A DNA stretch of 15,721 nucleotides. Source: Verrucomicrobiia bacterium. Its GTDB lineage: Bacteria > Verrucomicrobiota > Verrucomicrobiia > Verrucomicrobiales > Akkermansiaceae. The stretch lies in contig CANHKJ010000047.1 of the NCBI GenBank assembly GCA_947460915.1, positions 1-15,721 of the forward strand. Direction: 5' to 3'. Under the pieces are notes generated by a model. That model searched no databases and was not told where the DNA came from. It worked only from the letters and a program-made list of their open reading frames with translations. Numbering within the stretch: position 1 is the stretch's first letter; each line of letters starts with the position of its first letter. Below are positions 14,859 to 15,721 of the stretch, one piece after another. The translations under genes and the position numbers were made by a program.

Positions 14859-14921
14859 ATGCTCAAAGCCGGCCTCTATGACGATCTCATCAAGCAGACA
14901 CTGCGCGATGAGATTTCCTTT
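14859..14921 (+). pseudogene. Possible remnant of a DUF3427-type helicase N-terminus
   Basis: The first 21 codons from the ATG at 14859 read like the start of DUF3427-containing helicases (AGLYDDLIKQTLRDEISFL: a G-L-Y-x-x-L-I-x-x-x-L-R-x-E pattern). After that the frame shows no helicase content and runs through the hicB gene in another frame until 15137. The likeness is short and recalled from memory, so this is weak. It ends where similarity to the second copy of the hicB region begins. Confidence 0.25.
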
Positions 14922-15219
14922 TTGACAAAACGCTCCAAATGCAAAATCAAGGCACCACAATTTTTCAGGTTTATCCAAACCAGAAATCGACTGACATGCG
15001 ATACGAACTCATCATCTACTGGAGCAAGGCAGACAATTCATTCCTTGTCGAAGTCCCCGAACTCCCCGGCTGCATGGCCGACGGAGCAACCTACGAAGAA
15101 GCCGTCGCCAACGCCCAAATCGTCCTTGCCGAGTTGATCGAGACAGCCCAATCCCTCAACCGCCCCATCCCCGAACCCAAAGGCAAACTCGCCTACGCGT
15201 AAACATCATTCCTGCTCAC
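14922..15219 (+). repeat. hicB-region repeat, copy 1
   Basis: From TTGACAA (14922) through hicB to CATCATTCCTGCTCAC (15204-15219), this stretch matches 15459-15721. The leader is partly diverged and the coding part strongly alike. Confidence 0.75.
14996..15202 (+). CDS. HicB-like antitoxin-family protein, solitary
   Basis: The product is a 68-aa protein with the HicB N-terminal fold: strand MRYELIIYWSKAD, then FLVEVPELPGCMADGATYEEAVANAQ (17-42), the hallmark E-x-P-x-L-P-G-C...G-x-T-x-x-E-A pattern, then a helix and a short tail ending KGKLAYA. There is no C-terminal DNA-binding domain. In hicAB modules the partner HicA is a small RNase, but no HicA-like frame is found nearby, so this is an orphan. 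Its role may be unrelated to toxin neutralisation. The ATG at 14996 was chosen because the family's first strand starts there; 19 upstream codons are open in frame but unlike the family. Confidence 0.85.
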   Translation: MRYELIIYWSKADNSFLVEVPELPGCMADGATYEEAVANAQIVLAELIETAQSLNRPIPEPKGKLAYA

Positions 15220-15235
15220 AAACACTAACTCCCCA

Positions 15236-15421
15236 ATGAAACCAGCAAATCCCTACCCTCCCTACCTCCAAGCCAGCTACATCGGTAAAGCCACCATCGC
15301 CGTGCAAAAAGAATCCCGCGGCACCATGGCCACCCCCTCCAAACAATACATTGAAGCAGAGCAAAACGCCTGCTCTCTGGATGCGATGTTAGACGACGGC
15401 ACGAGTGAGGCTTGTCAGTGA
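15236..15421 (+). pseudogene. Detached duplicate of the NrdA C-terminal tail (61-codon ORF)
   Basis: An open frame of 61 codons. From codon 11 (LQASYIGKAT) to the stop it aligns with the last 54 residues of NrdA (38 of 51 identical, one 3-residue gap), ending DDGTSEACQ against NGGTCEACQ. The first of the two terminal redox cysteines is Ser here, so it cannot form the disulfide. The reading frame is intact and many differences are at third codon positions. It is either a recent decaying fragment or a short gene under some constraint. It carries no catalytic part of the reductase. Confidence 0.7.
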
Positions 15422-15458
15422 GAATTCACTAAAAAAATCATGCCCCCTAATGATTCCA

Positions 15459-15721
15459 TTGACAAGAAATGCAGCTCAAGGCAAATTTATCTCGATGAAA
15501 GTTCCCCCCTCTTCCGCGAAACGCGAAGCTACCAACAAAGCATTCCTCGTCGAAGTGCCCGAACTTCCCGGCTGTATGGCCGACGGAGCCACCTACAAAG
15601 AAGCCGTCGCCAAGGCCCAGATGGTCATTGCCGAATGGCTCGAAACCTCCCAACCCCTCCACGATCCCATCCCCGAACCTAAAGGCAAACTCGCCTACGC
15701 GTAAGCATCATTCCTGCTCAC
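15459..15721 (+). repeat. hicB-region repeat, copy 2, running to the window edge
   Basis: This matches 14922-15219, including the trailing CATCATTCCTGCTCAC at 15706-15721. The window ends inside the repeat, so its true end and any further copies are not visible. Confidence 0.75.
15495..15704 (+). CDS. HicB-like protein, second diverged copy with altered N-terminus
   Basis: The product is 69 aa from the ATG at 15495. From FLVEVPELPGC onward 43 of 53 residues match the copy at 14996, with the same KGKLAYA end. The first ~20 residues (MKVPPSSAKREATNKA) do not keep the MRYELIIYW strand, so the fold's opening strand is missing. The start codon is uncertain (an ATG at 15405 is also in frame but overlaps the NrdA-tail copy). 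It is probably a degraded duplicate, though the body is intact. Confidence 0.6.
   Translation: MKVPPSSAKREATNKAFLVEVPELPGCMADGATYKEAVAKAQMVIAEWLETSQPLHDPIPEPKGKLAYA

Overview
The window reads as Gram-negative Verrucomicrobiota DNA. Grounds: a BamA outer-membrane assembly protein; a chlamydia-like class Ic ribonucleotide reductase (NrdB with no radical tyrosine, and a long NrdA with N-terminal ATP-cones); genes of the GxxExxY and 'four helix bundle suffix' families, which I associate with that phylum; a secreted repeat protein; and starts that mostly lack a Shine-Dalgarno sequence. The phylum call is inference, since no 16S rRNA is present.

Positions 1-6670 are all minus-strand. In transcription order they hold a GIY-YIG nuclease, then a GTG-started RlmB-like 2'-O-ribose methyltransferase overlapping a calcineurin-like phosphoesterase by 4 nt. 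After a 142-bp gap come bamA and, 19 nt later, a GNAT acetyltransferase. Last is a secreted two-module protein that runs off the left edge. It starts just below a pair of near-identical palindromes of LacI-operator type, 21 bp apart.

Positions 6671-7289 hold a two-copy GC-rich repeat. It ends in a long hairpin abutting the encoded CCA of ssrA, the tmRNA gene (minus strand, 6935-7289, tag ADSNELALAA), which was not recognised by ORF logic. Divergent from ssrA is an M42 aminopeptidase whose -10 box lies 6 nt before its ATG (probably leaderless). It ends at a strong terminator.

Positions 8545-14010 hold the ribonucleotide reductase operon: two NrdR-like boxes, then nrdB and nrdA. A GxxExxY (PD-(D/E)XK-like) gene bounded by inverted ~8-9-bp-period repeats sits between the two subunit genes.

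From 14011 to the right edge, a four-helix-bundle/zinc-ribbon gene sits between nrdA and a solitary HicB-like gene. A 9-bp-period repeat lies before it and occurs twice inside it, in frame, encoding linkers. The stretch 'nrdA C-terminal tail + hicB' then recurs as a diverged copy that lacks the four-helix gene and continues to the window edge. The most interesting signal is that two unrelated accessory genes next to the reductase genes are each tied to short-period repeats, as if two cassettes without transposases had entered an essential operon. One of these insertions can be delimited by comparison with the uninterrupted second copy of the locus.
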